The notes under the pieces are model-generated. The model ran no database searches, was not told where the DNA came from, and saw nothing but the letters and a program-made list of their open reading frames with translations. A DNA stretch of 64,000 nucleotides from Deltaproteobacteria bacterium HGW-Deltaproteobacteria-15 (GTDB lineage Bacteria > Desulfobacterota > DSM-4660 > Desulfatiglandales > HGW-15), in assembly GCA_002840535.1 (NCBI GenBank), contig PHBH01000028.1:21933-85932 (forward strand), read 5' to 3'. Position 1 is the first letter of the stretch; each line of letters starts with the position of its first letter. Both the position numbers and the translations under genes were made by a program. Of this stretch, positions 42,511 to 50,510 are shown in pieces.

Positions 42511-42540
42511 GTGTTCAGAGTTCAGTGTTCAGAGTTCAGC
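42511..42540. repeat. Tandem GTTCAGAGTTCAG repeat
   Basis: GTGTTCAGAGTTCAGTGTTC and one more unit. The same word forms a hairpin at 57105-57182. Confidence 0.65.
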
Positions 42541-42611
42541 GATTCCTATCTCTGAGCTGTGTGCAAGGGCCGGGGTCCATCGAAAATTTGATTACCTGCA
42601 CAAAACCCTTG

Positions 42612-42620
42612 TGCTAGAAT
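42612..42620 (+). promoter_or_regulatory. Possible extended -10 promoter of the winged-helix gene
   Basis: TG-C-TAGAAT (42612-42620) gives an extended -10 element about 60 bases before the ATG at 42683. No good -35 is seen at standard spacing. Confidence 0.35.
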
Positions 42621-42682
42621 ATTCTTTCATTGACACTCTTCTCAAACCAACCAGAGGAATCTAACAACATTGAGGTGAAGAA

Positions 42683-42853
42683 ATGGAAAAGAAGGTGCTC
42701 GATGCGATGAAGAAGGCCGGCAAGCCGGTCAGGCCGGGGGATATTGCCAAGATCATCAAGGAAGACAGCAAGGATGTTTCCAAGGCTGTGGACTCCCTCA
42801 AAAAGGCAGGAAAGATCAGATCACCCAAGCGATGTTACTATGAACCCTGTTAG
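42683..42853 (+). CDS. 56-residue winged-helix DNA-binding protein
   Basis: Short gene with GAGGTGAAG upstream of its ATG. The sequence runs MEKKVLDAMKKAGKPVRPGD, then IAKIIKEDSKDVSKAVDSLK, ending RSPKRCYYEPC. This is a compact winged helix (helix, helix-turn-helix, KKAGKI wing). Small proteins of this type are common in Deltaproteobacteria and some archaea and are labelled transcriptional regulators. It overlaps the transporter gene by 14 bases, so may regulate or be coupled to it. Confidence 0.75.
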   Translation: MEKKVLDAMKKAGKPVRPGDIAKIIKEDSKDVSKAVDSLKKAGKIRSPKRCYYEPC

Positions 42854-43538
42854 AGGACGAGAAGACGACAGGAAGTACTCCGGTTTCTTCGTTATCATCG
42901 TGGCGGTGTTCATAACGTGTCTTATCACGGCCAATGTGATCGCAGTCAAACTGGTCGATGTTTTCGGCATGATCATGCCCGCCGCAGTGCTGATTTTCCC
43001 TGTCAGCTACATAGCGGGCGACGTCCTGACAGAGGTGTATGGATATCACCAGGCAAGGCGTGTCATCTGGCTCGGCTTTTTCTGCAACGCCATCGTGGTC
43101 GGCGCGGTCCTCCTCAGTCAGGTGATGCCTCCCGCATCGTTCTGGGACGGGCAGGATGCGTATCAACGTATTCTCGGGCAGACACCCCGCATCCTCTTGG
43201 CATCCTTTGTTGCCTACCTGATCGGAGAATTTGCCAACTCCATCGTGCTCGCCAAAATGAAGATCGCAACCGGAGGGCGATGGTTATGGATGCGCACCAT
43301 CGGTTCCACCATGATAGGACAGGGACTCGATTCTCTGGTCTTCATTCTGATCGCCTTTTCAGGCACTATCCCCGCCGGCGCCCTGGCCGCCGCTGTTTTC
43401 ACCCAATGGATAGCAAAAACATGCTACGAGGTGATCGCAACCCCACTCACCTATGGCGTAGTCGGGTTCCTGAAGAAGAGGGAGCAGGTCGATTTCTTCG
43501 ACCATGATACTCGGTTCAACCCCCTCCTGATTTCGTGA
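42840..43538 (+). CDS. yhhQ: Queuosine-precursor transporter (YhhQ/VUT family)
   Basis: 232 residues, six hydrophobic helices. Family blocks: ITANVIAVKLVDVFG, FPVSYIAGDVLTEVYGYHQA, GEFANSIVLAKMK, RTIGSTMIGQGLDSLVF, KTCYEVIATPLTY. Imports queuine-pathway precursors such as preQ0 or preQ1. ATG at 42840 lies inside the end of the winged-helix gene; the frame is open further upstream but without family resemblance. A metallo-hydrolase follows after 4 bases. Confidence 0.92.
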   Translation: MNPVRGREDDRKYSGFFVIIVAVFITCLITANVIAVKLVDVFGMIMPAAVLIFPVSYIAGDVLTEVYGYHQARRVIWLGFFCNAIVVGAVLLSQVMPPASFWDGQDAYQRILGQTPRILLASFVAYLIGEFANSIVLAKMKIATGGRWLWMRTIGSTMIGQGLDSLVFILIAFSGTIPAGALAAAVFTQWIAKTCYEVIATPLTYGVVGFLKKREQVDFFDHDTRFNPLLIS

Positions 43539-43542
43539 ACGC

Positions 43543-44346
43543 ATGATTGAAATCGAGCGCCAGGGAGCGGTTTGGGGATTCCGGATGGCCAGGAATGTCA
43601 TGGGCCGGGGTCTTTACTTCACCGCGGCATACTGGGTGGACGGACTGCTCATCGACACCGGGTGTGCCCACACGGCAGACGAGTTCGTCACCGCCATTCG
43701 ACCCTTTCCTGTGAAGCTCATCGTCAATACCCACTCTCACGAGGACCATATCGGCGCAAACAAGTGGTTTCAGGCCAGGGGCGTGGAAATAAGGGCGCAT
43801 CAACTGGCCCTGCCGACCCTTGCGCAGGCCCGCGAGCAGAAAGTCCTCAGGCCCTACCAGCGCATCATGTGGGGCTACCCCCACCCCTCCACCGCATCAC
43901 CCATAGGGGAAAAAGTCGAAACGGAGAAATACCGATTCCAGGTGATCCATACCCCGGGGCACAGCAGAGACCATATCTGCCTCTACGAACCGGACCAGGG
44001 TTGGCTCTTTTGTGGGGATGCCTATGTGGGAGGTCGCGATAAGGCCCTCCGGGCCGACTACAACATCTGGCAGATCCTCGAATCCCTGAAGAGGATGGCA
44101 GGCCTGAATGTCACGTGTATCTTCCCGGGAAGCGGAAGAGTTCGTGAAGAAGGCCGAAAACCGCTCACCGAAAAGATAGCGTATCTGGAGGAGAGGGGAG
44201 AAAGAGTGCTGGCCCTTTCCAACAGAGGATGGAGCTACAAAAAGATCCGAAAGGAACTCTTCGGAAAAGAGATGCTCATTTCCTATTTCACCCTCGGCCA
44301 CTTCAGCGGCAGAAACCTCGTGAGGTCCTTTGTGGAGGACCGCTGA
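43543..44346 (+). CDS. Metallo-beta-lactamase-fold hydrolase with C-terminal helical domain
   Basis: 267 residues. Metal site NTHSHEDHIGA (near residue 63), a further His in HTPGHSRDH, Asp in FCGDAYVGG. After about residue 205 a helical, winged-helix-like tail (LSNRGWSYKKIRKELFGKEM) resembles that of LACTB2-like nucleases/hydrolases. Substrate unknown. It follows the yhhQ gene by 4 bases, probably the same transcript. Confidence 0.85.
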   Translation: MIEIERQGAVWGFRMARNVMGRGLYFTAAYWVDGLLIDTGCAHTADEFVTAIRPFPVKLIVNTHSHEDHIGANKWFQARGVEIRAHQLALPTLAQAREQKVLRPYQRIMWGYPHPSTASPIGEKVETEKYRFQVIHTPGHSRDHICLYEPDQGWLFCGDAYVGGRDKALRADYNIWQILESLKRMAGLNVTCIFPGSGRVREEGRKPLTEKIAYLEERGERVLALSNRGWSYKKIRKELFGKEMLISYFTLGHFSGRNLVRSFVEDR

Positions 44347-44516
44347 TAACGGACTCCTGCCCAGTCAGCCCCCAACGTGGTCTCTTCGAACACAGCTATC
44401 CCACTCCGAAGGAATTGCTCTGTTCCATCGGTCAAATCGTTCCAGAATGACGTCTTGGCATGAATCCGCAGGGGAACTTACGGATGACTTCCTTTACGAT
44501 GGGGGATCAACAAGGA

Positions 44517-44744
44517 TCAGATTCCGGTGGCTGCAGGTCTTGTAGTCTTGCATCCGCAACTTGTGGTTTCACCGCTTTTCAGAAGGTAGTCATAAACAAG
44601 TGCCTGCTTCCCGCAATCGCATTGCGCTACCCAGGCTCCTGCCCGGCCGCTCCTGGATGGCCGAAGAACGACCAACTCACCAAATCTCTTACCCTTGAGT
44701 CCCAAGCCGTTTCCGTTTCCCGGGGCTCTCATTTTTCGACGCAT
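44517..44744 (-). CDS. Phage-like zinc-binding mini-protein (CDCG...SCGC)
   Basis: 75 residues, with an ideal GGAGGAG 7 bases before the ATG. The core GLKGKRFGELVVLRPSRSGR, then WVAQCDCGKQALV and SGETTSCGCK, is the pattern of a small zinc-binding domain common in phage and mobile-element proteins, often beside HNH or AP2 domains. Here it is alone, without a nuclease. Role unknown; it may be a relic or a small DNA-binding protein. Confidence 0.75.
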   Translation of the reverse strand: MRRKMRAPGNGNGLGLKGKRFGELVVLRPSRSGRAGAWVAQCDCGKQALVYDYLLKSGETTSCGCKTTRPAATGI

Positions 44745-45070
44745 AAATTTCTCCTCCTGAACCTGTAGAAGTTCTTTTAAAGAAAGGTTTTAGGTCTCTT
44801 GCCAGCCGAAGGGAACGCTATGACTTTTTCTCGGACTTACTCAGTCTAGAAGGTCTTCAAGAAGCTGCCTGTAGCAGATCTGGAAAATCCCAGCCTGTAG
44901 GGACCTGGACCGGCAATCAGAAAAGATCATCGCCTGACAGCGTCATTTCGACGGGAGGGGATCCCGTAAGGAATTCGCATGTCAAAATCTTGCCATGCAC
45001 AAAATGACGACTGATGGAAGTGATTCCGAAACGGCGACTTGCATAAGAGTAATCATGCCCACGCAAGATT
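44745..45070. other. Gene-poor spacer
   Basis: About 325 bases with no supportable gene. It contains the palindrome described at 44941-45009 and otherwise no structure that I can name. Confidence 0.4.
44941..45009. repeat. CGTCATTTCG...AAATGACG palindrome
   Basis: Outer arms 44941-44948 and 45002-45009 (CGTCATTT/AAATGACG), with inner stem ACGGGA/TCCCGT (44951-44956, 44962-44967). Related to the hairpin at 38860-38938. Confidence 0.5.
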
Positions 45071-46210
45071 TCAAGGTTTTTTCTGATAAATTCCAGAAGA
45101 ATCCTTCCCAGCCCCTTCTTTCAACACCCTGCGAAGGAACTGCGCAACCTCTTTTGCACCTTTGGGAGGTTTGCGAGAGACGCGGGGCAAAGCCAGCAAA
45201 TCGTCCAGCCGGGAGATCCACGCTCCATTGTAGAACTCTTCTTCTGCAATAAGCATGCCTCTCATGTTTGTCTCTACAAAAGAGGCCAGCACCTCTGACT
45301 CTCGAAAATCCCTGCGCACAATGTAACCGAACGGGACTCCTCCGCCGTAAGTCTCCGCAAGCGTGCTGTAGCCTACCTTTCCAACCACGGCATCGGAGGC
45401 TGCAACCAGATCCGGGTGGAAGTAATCCGATCTGTGGGGAAGCAATGTCAGGTTTCCGTTCCGTTTGGCTGTTCGTGAAGCGCCCGGAACTATGAAGCGG
45501 ATTTTCGGCAACTCTCTTAATACTTCAAAGGAGGCATTCTTGTCCCGAATACCCCCCATCGTGAGCAGCACCATTTTTTCGCGGCCGGATATGCCCAGCA
45601 GTTCGCGAACCTCGAACCGGCGCATTGTCATCTCGCGGTTTACAGGTCCTGTAACCAGGTCTGCATGCGCTCTTTGGCATACAGGCTCTGTCTGCACGTG
45701 GAAATCGGCCCCGCCGAAGAGCTTTCCGAGAAGGGTGATGTGACGCCTGAGCCCGGGTTCCTTGTCAAGGTAGGATTCATACAGCCAGTCCCAGGTAAAA
45801 TTTTCAATCAGCACGGAAGGAATTCCGGCAACTTTTGCCACCTCGATCCCGAGGGGGGCGATATCGCAGACAATGAGCCCGCATCTCTTCTTCGAGACCG
45901 CATATGCAAGGTCCGCTACCAGGGCGGGATCGGCCGGGTAGAATTGATCAAGCCTGGAGAGCGTCTCGGAAAGATCAATCTCAAGCGGGTTCTTCTGAAC
46001 AAAGCCGATATCCGTAATCAACGGATGGTATTTCCAGGGACCTGAAAGCGAGTCCTCAAAGAACCATCGCGGGGTGTTTGCATAGACATGGAATTCGATC
46101 TCGCAGTTCAGGCGGTGAACGGCCTCCATGACTGCGCATGCCCTGGCTGCGTGCCCGAACCCGTGGGGAGAGATAAAATAGGCGATTCGTGGAATCGACT
46201 TGCTGTTCAT
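45071..46210 (-). CDS. Glycosyltransferase-like protein (GT-B, MurG-like)
   Basis: 379 residues. An N-terminal Rossmann half starts IAYFISPHGFGHAARACAVM, where the Gly-His-rich loop is typical of GT-B nucleotide-sugar transferases. The C-terminal donor half has MVLLTMGGIRDKNASF, RFIVPGASRTAKR and SDAVVGKVGYSTLAETYGGG. The pattern is close to the glycosyltransferase part of L-arabinokinase-like proteins. Donor and acceptor unknown. Divergent from the cobyric acid synthase gene. Confidence 0.85.
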   Translation of the reverse strand: MNSKSIPRIAYFISPHGFGHAARACAVMEAVHRLNCEIEFHVYANTPRWFFEDSLSGPWKYHPLITDIGFVQKNPLEIDLSETLSRLDQFYPADPALVADLAYAVSKKRCGLIVCDIAPLGIEVAKVAGIPSVLIENFTWDWLYESYLDKEPGLRRHITLLGKLFGGADFHVQTEPVCQRAHADLVTGPVNREMTMRRFEVRELLGISGREKMVLLTMGGIRDKNASFEVLRELPKIRFIVPGASRTAKRNGNLTLLPHRSDYFHPDLVAASDAVVGKVGYSTLAETYGGGVPFGYIVRRDFRESEVLASFVETNMRGMLIAEEEFYNGAWISRLDDLLALPRVSRKPPKGAKEVAQFLRRVLKEGAGKDSSGIYQKKP

Positions 46211-46362
46211 CGATTTATGTGCTCCTGGGGTCTTCCTACCTTATCGCTCGTTCAGTGACAAGATGAAACCCATTTAGATGGCCCTTGCCCACCGAATACG
46301 TTTCCCCTATAGTCAAACTCGGGCGGTCTGCGTCAAAGATAGGCACCCTCCCGGAGAGTCTC

Positions 46363-47907
46363 ATGGCAAAAACGATTATGTTCCTCGGCACTGGAAGTGA
46401 TGTAGGGAAATCCATCGCAGCCGCCGCATTCTGCCGCATCCTCAAACGGCGAGGGCGCAAGGTCGCGCCCTTCAAAGCTCAAAACATGTCCAACAACTCC
46501 TACGTCACTATCGAAGGGGGCGAAATCGGAAGAGCCCAGGTCGTGCAGGCGGAGGCTGCCGGCGTGCTGCCCTCGGTTCATATGAACCCGATCCTTCTCA
46601 AACCCTCTTCGACGATAGGTTCCCAGGTGATCGTCCACGGCAAGGTTCTGGGCCAGATGCCTGCCATGGACTACCACGAGTATAAACCCGAACTCTGGAA
46701 TGCGGTCATGGATTCCTTTCGAAAGCTCTCCGCAGAGTATGAGTATATCGTAATGGAAGGGGCGGGCAGTTGCTGTGAAATGAATCTGAAGGAGAGGGAT
46801 CTCGTCAATTTCGGACTCGCAAAGGCCGTTGGATCGCCTTGCGTTCTGGTAGCGGATATCGATCGGGGCGGCGTGTTCGCACAGGTCATCGGCAGTTTCG
46901 GGTTGATGGACCGAAGGGAGAAGTCCCTGCTCAGGGGATTCCTGATCAATAAATTCAGAGGGGATCCCAGACTCTTCGATCCGGGCATCCAGTACATTGA
47001 GCAGAAGACGGGTCGGCATGTCCTCGGGCTCGTACCCTTTTATCGGGATATTCTGATCGATCCGGAGGACTCCGTCAAGGTACAGGAAGACAAAAGGAAG
47101 ATCGAGATTACCGGCAGTAAAACGGTGAACGTGGCCGTGGTGAAGCTACCGGCCATATCCAATTTTACGGATCTGGAAGCCCTGGCAGGAGAGCCCGACG
47201 TGGTCTGTAATTTCCTCTTTCGACCGGAGCAACTCACCGATGACTACGACCTTCTTATCCTTCCGGGGACCAAGAACACCATGGAAGATGCGCGGTGGCT
47301 CGGCCGGAGCGGATGGGGGCGGCGGGTTCTGGAATTTGCCCCGGCGAAAAGATGCATCGGCATTTGCGGCGGATACCAGCTTCTCGGGGTGTGGATCAAG
47401 GACCCTTATGGGGTCGAATCCCGGAGAAGAGAGGCAAAAGGCCTTGGCATCCTTCCGGTCGGAACGGAGCTGGATCCCGGGAAAGTGGTCAGGAAGGTGC
47501 TGGGGACCTGCATCTCGAACGGCAGAAAGGTAAAAGGGTATGAGATCCATATGGGGAGAACAATCCCTATTGGCAATCTGGGCGAACCTTTGTTGAGAAT
47601 CCATGAGGCCGGAAAGAGCCAATGCTGGGAGGACGGCTGGTGCACTCGGGATGGCCGCATATGGGGAACATACGTGCACGGGATCCTTGACTCGCCCGGA
47701 TTCAGAAGCGACCTGCTCAACCCGCTCCGAAAGGCAAAGGGACTGAGAGAGCGACCTCCGGCCAAAGGGAGACTGGCGCGTTTTCATCAGTACGACCGCC
47801 TGGCCGATCACTTCGAGGCACATTGCGATGTGGAGAAGATCCTCTCCATCATAGAAAAAGGAGATCGAACCGCCAAGACGCCAAGTTCGCCAAGGCTGTT
47901 TCGCTAA
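46363..47907 (+). CDS. cbiP: Cobyric acid synthase (amidates corrin side chains b, d, e, g)
   Basis: 514 residues. An ATP-binding N-terminal domain (MFLGTGSDVGKSIAAAAFCR; PFKAQNMSNNSYVTIEGGEI; MEGAGSCCEMNL) and a glutaminase C-terminal domain with nucleophile Cys in CIGICGGYQLLG and YVHGILDS. Start 46363 has GGAGAG 6 bases before. The C terminus runs into a palindromic repeat: the last about 13 residues (RTAKTPSSPRLFR) are encoded by the GAACCGCCAAGACGCC arm, which also supplies the TAA stop. First gene of the central cobalamin block. Confidence 0.96.
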   Translation: MAKTIMFLGTGSDVGKSIAAAAFCRILKRRGRKVAPFKAQNMSNNSYVTIEGGEIGRAQVVQAEAAGVLPSVHMNPILLKPSSTIGSQVIVHGKVLGQMPAMDYHEYKPELWNAVMDSFRKLSAEYEYIVMEGAGSCCEMNLKERDLVNFGLAKAVGSPCVLVADIDRGGVFAQVIGSFGLMDRREKSLLRGFLINKFRGDPRLFDPGIQYIEQKTGRHVLGLVPFYRDILIDPEDSVKVQEDKRKIEITGSKTVNVAVVKLPAISNFTDLEALAGEPDVVCNFLFRPEQLTDDYDLLILPGTKNTMEDARWLGRSGWGRRVLEFAPAKRCIGICGGYQLLGVWIKDPYGVESRRREAKGLGILPVGTELDPGKVVRKVLGTCISNGRKVKGYEIHMGRTIPIGNLGEPLLRIHEAGKSQCWEDGWCTRDGRIWGTYVHGILDSPGFRSDLLNPLRKAKGLRERPPAKGRLARFHQYDRLADHFEAHCDVEKILSIIEKGDRTAKTPSSPRLFR

Positions 47908-47950
47908 GAATACATTGCATTTTGTATTTCCTTTGCGCCCTTTGCGGTTC
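47867..47950. repeat. CGCCAAGACGCCAAG palindrome overlapping the cbiP 3-prime end
   Basis: Arms GAACCGCCAAGACGCCAAGT and CTTTGCGCCCTTTGCGGTTC, with inner GAATACATTGCATTTTGTATTTC stem-loop. It overlaps the last 41 bases of cbiP. Confidence 0.8.
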
Positions 47951-47990
47951 AATTCACTCTACACCTTCGCGAGAATTACAGGGAAGCGTT

Positions 47991-49379
47991 TTGCAGAATA
48001 CAACCAGCATCAAAAAAAGAATTCCTGCATTCTGCATTGCCGGAACCCACAGCGGCTGTGGAAAAACCACGGTCTCCCTCGGGATCATGGCAGCCCTGGT
48101 CCGCAGGGGGTACAGAGTGCAGCCATACAAAGTCGGTCCCGACTTCATCGACCCCGGGCATCATCGGAGGGTGACGGGGGTTCATGCCCATAATCTGGAC
48201 AGCTGGATGCTGGAGCGGACCGTCAACACAGAGCTGTTTTACCGATACCTTCATGACACGGATGCGGCGGTCGTCGAAGGGGTCATGGGTCTTTTCGACG
48301 GGTTTTCCGGGAAAGGAGATTCAGGCTCCACGGCGCTGATGGCCAAATGGCTCAACCTGCCGGTCGTCCTTGTGATCGACGCGCGTTCGATGGCCAGATC
48401 AGCCGCTGCCTTAGTCATGGGGTTTTCACGGTTTGACCCGGAGTTGTCGATCTCCGGAGTCCTGTTCAACAGGGTGGGGACCAAAGCTCATGAAGGGATA
48501 TTGAGCGAGGCGATGGAGCAGTTCCCTGAAATCGCGATATACGGATTTCTGCCCAGAGAGAGAAATCTTGAAATCCCTTCCCGACATCTCGGGCTTGTTA
48601 CGGATGAAGAGTACACCCTCGATTCGGACCGGATCAGTGCGCTGGCGCGTTGGATTGAGGAAAACGTCCGGCTGGACGACCTCCTCGCCTCTACCGGAAA
48701 CATGGAAGCAGGTCCCGCCCAGGCCGGCCACTCCATGCCTGGCGACACCCGCATAGCCGTTGCCATGGATGAAGCCTTCTGCTTTTACTACCAGGAGAAT
48801 CTCCGATTGCTGCGGGATGCGGGTGCGGAACTGGTTCCTTTCTCTCCCCTCAGGGCAAGAACACTGCCGGAAGACATCAAGGGACTCGTTCTTGGAGGCG
48901 GATACCCTGAGCTGCACTGCAGGCAACTGTCGGAGAACAGGGATCTCCTCTCATCCATAAAGGACTTTGGCTTGGCGGGGAGGCCAATTTACGCCGAGTG
49001 CGGTGGGTTCATGTATCTGATGGACGCCATCGCAGGTCTGGATGGAACAAAGTACCCGATGGTGGGGATTTTCCCCATGAGGTCGTCCATGGAAGAACGG
49101 TTCCATGCCCTCGGATACCGGGAGGTCGTGGTCAGGAAAATCTCCCCCCTGGGATCTCCCGGAACCAGGATCAGGGGTCATGAGTTCCATTACTCCAAGA
49201 TCGATCGCATGACTGAAGAAGTAGAGAAGATCTACTCCATGCAGGACAGGACCAGGGCCATGGTGCATGAGGAGGGATACCTCTTTCGGAATGTGCTCGG
49301 GTCCTATATCCATCTGCACTGGGGATCGAACCCGAGCGTCGCAAACCATTTTGTGGACTATTGCCGCAAACATGGATAA
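47991..49379 (+). CDS. cbiA: Cobyrinate a,c-diamide synthase
   Basis: Amidates the a and c side chains of (cobalt) cobyrinate using glutamine and ATP. About 462 residues: P-loop FCIAGTHSGCGKTTVSLGIM, KVGPDFIDPGHH, NLDSWMLE, VEGVMGLFDG, then a glutaminase domain with GLVLGGGYPELH and Cys in AECGGFMYLMD. A TTG at 47991 (LQNTTSIKKRIPAF) with GGGAAG 5 bases upstream is the likely start; the longer frame upstream is only repeat sequence. Follows cbiP. Confidence 0.94.
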   Translation: MQNTTSIKKRIPAFCIAGTHSGCGKTTVSLGIMAALVRRGYRVQPYKVGPDFIDPGHHRRVTGVHAHNLDSWMLERTVNTELFYRYLHDTDAAVVEGVMGLFDGFSGKGDSGSTALMAKWLNLPVVLVIDARSMARSAAALVMGFSRFDPELSISGVLFNRVGTKAHEGILSEAMEQFPEIAIYGFLPRERNLEIPSRHLGLVTDEEYTLDSDRISALARWIEENVRLDDLLASTGNMEAGPAQAGHSMPGDTRIAVAMDEAFCFYYQENLRLLRDAGAELVPFSPLRARTLPEDIKGLVLGGGYPELHCRQLSENRDLLSSIKDFGLAGRPIYAECGGFMYLMDAIAGLDGTKYPMVGIFPMRSSMEERFHALGYREVVVRKISPLGSPGTRIRGHEFHYSKIDRMTEEVEKIYSMQDRTRAMVHEEGYLFRNVLGSYIHLHWGSNPSVANHFVDYCRKHG

Positions 49380-49450
49380 GGAGCAGAGCGCAATAAGAAG
49401 CAGAGCGCAATAAGAAGCAGAGCGCAAGGAGCAGAGCGCATAGCGCAAAA
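49380..49450. repeat. Tandem AGAGCGCAATAAGAAGC repeat
   Basis: Two and a half copies of a 17-base unit (AGAGCGCAATAAGAAGC) plus shorter variants, beginning one base after the cbiA stop. It opens a 300-base gap (49380-49679) made wholly of four different repeat types and holding no gene. Confidence 0.75.
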
Positions 49451-49466
49451 AAGAGGAACTGATCCC

Positions 49467-49490
49467 GGATACAAGATGCAAGATGCAGGA
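49467..49490. repeat. Short copy of the GATACAAGATGCAAGATGCAG word
   Basis: GGATACAAGATGCAAGATGC, related to 38639-38703 and 39100-39127. Confidence 0.55.
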
Positions 49491-49503
49491 AGAAAGATTA
49501 TGG

Positions 49504-49574
49504 GACGCGGATGAACACGGATGAACACGGATAGACCTTTCTTCGATCCGTGAAAATCCGTAAAATCCGTGTCC
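49504..49574. repeat. Inverted repeat of ACGGATGAACACGGAT words
   Basis: GCGGATGAACACGGATGAAC on the left is answered by GATCCGTGAAAATCCG and AAATCCGTGTCC on the right. A weaker relative (TCTGTGTAAATCTGCGTAAT) lies near 50470-50500. Confidence 0.6.
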
Positions 49575-49603
49575 AAAAAATTCTTATTTCAGGCACAGAA
49601 ACC

Positions 49604-49651
49604 GTAGGATGGGTAGACCCCGGCAAGTTTTAAGCCGGGGGAAAACCCATC
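49604..49651 (+). repeat. GATGGGTAGACCCCGGC hairpin, copy 2
   Basis: GTAGGATGGGTAGACCCCGG, loop, then complementary GCCGGGGGAAAACCCATC. Almost identical to 50417-50463 and to the inverted copy at 10939-10985. Lies about 30 bases before cbiC. Confidence 0.8.
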
Positions 49652-49679
49652 TTCCCCACAGAGCGCAAAAGGAACGGAC

Positions 49680-50327
49680 ATGAAGCAAGAGACTCTTGTA
49701 ACGATGAAACCTGCCGAGATTGAAAGCAGATCCTTTGCCATCATTGAATCGGAAATTCCCGAACCCCGGCCATTCAAAGGCCACGAGTGGCTTGTCGTAA
49801 GAAGAATGATCCACACGTCGGCGGATTTTGAGCTTCTCACCCTCACGCACTTTCATCCCGAGGCAGTGAGCAGAGGGGTGGAAGCCCTCTCGAGAGGCTG
49901 CCTGATAATAACCGACACGGAAATGGCCAGGGTCGGAATCACACAAAACCGTTTGAGCAGGCTGGGCAGTTCTGTCGAGTGCTACATCAATCATCCGGAG
50001 GTGATCGAAAAGGCGCGAAAAGAGAGTGCTACCAGGTCCGCTTCTGCCGTGGACTATGCCCTTGAAAAACTCAACGGCAACATCTGCGCCATAGGCAATG
50101 CGCCTACATCGCTCCTGAGGCTTCTATACTGGATGGGGAAGGGACGATGCAATCCAGCCCTGATTGTGGGCATGCCGGTGGGCTTTGTGAATGCCAGGGA
50201 GTCGAAGGAAGCCCTTATGTTGCAGAAGCAGGCTCCTTTCATCACGATAAGAGGCCGCAAAGGCGGATCGACTCTTGCGGCAACCGTGGTGAATCAGCTG
50301 GCGGAGATAGCTTTAGGAAAGAAGTAG
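49680..50327 (+). CDS. cbiC: Cobalt-precorrin-8 methylmutase
   Basis: Moves the C11 methyl to C12, giving cobyrinate. 215 residues: catalytic His in RRMIHTSADFELL, GCLIITDTEMARVGI, RSASAVDYALEKLNG, AIGNAPTSLLRLL, PVGFVNARESKE, IRGRKGGSTLAATVVN. AAGGAA precedes the ATG. Isolated from cbiA and cbiD by repeat-filled gaps but in the same direction. Confidence 0.96.
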   Translation: MKQETLVTMKPAEIESRSFAIIESEIPEPRPFKGHEWLVVRRMIHTSADFELLTLTHFHPEAVSRGVEALSRGCLIITDTEMARVGITQNRLSRLGSSVECYINHPEVIEKARKESATRSASAVDYALEKLNGNICAIGNAPTSLLRLLYWMGKGRCNPALIVGMPVGFVNARESKEALMLQKQAPFITIRGRKGGSTLAATVVNQLAEIALGKK

Positions 50328-50365
50328 GAGTCAGAAATCAGGAGACAGGAGTCAGAAGGCAGGGG
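50328..50365. repeat. Short tandem AGGAGTCAGAAATCAGGAG
   Basis: Near-copies of GGAGTCAGAA(T/G)CAGG beginning at the cbiC stop. Confidence 0.5.
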
Positions 50366-50416
50366 GGCGAACAACTGACGATTAAACGTAATCTGTGAAT
50401 GGCTATGAAAGCATTG

Positions 50417-50463
50417 GTAGGATGGGTAGACCCCGGCAGGCTTTACGCCGGGGGAAACCCATC
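50417..50463 (+). repeat. GATGGGTAGACCCCGGC hairpin, copy 3
   Basis: GTAGGATGGGTAGACCCCGG, loop GGCTTTAC, then GCCGGGGGAAACCCATC. Third copy in the window; lies between cbiC and cbiD. Confidence 0.8.
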
Positions 50464-50510
50464 ATTTTAGAATCTGTGTAAATCTGCGTAATCTGTGGAT
50501 CTGAAACCTC

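Noticed and set aside
46211-46362. Cobalamin riboswitch upstream of cbiP
   Set aside because: No B12-box-like sequence or the expected core elements could be read; the same holds upstream of cbiC, cbiD and cbiF.
47823-47990. Longer N terminus for CbiA
   Set aside because: The extra 56 codons overlap cbiP and the palindromic repeat and are not protein-like; the TTG at 47991 has a fitting ribosome-binding site.
49380-49450. CRISPR-like array
   Set aside because: Units of 17 bases follow each other without unique spacers, and no cas gene is near.
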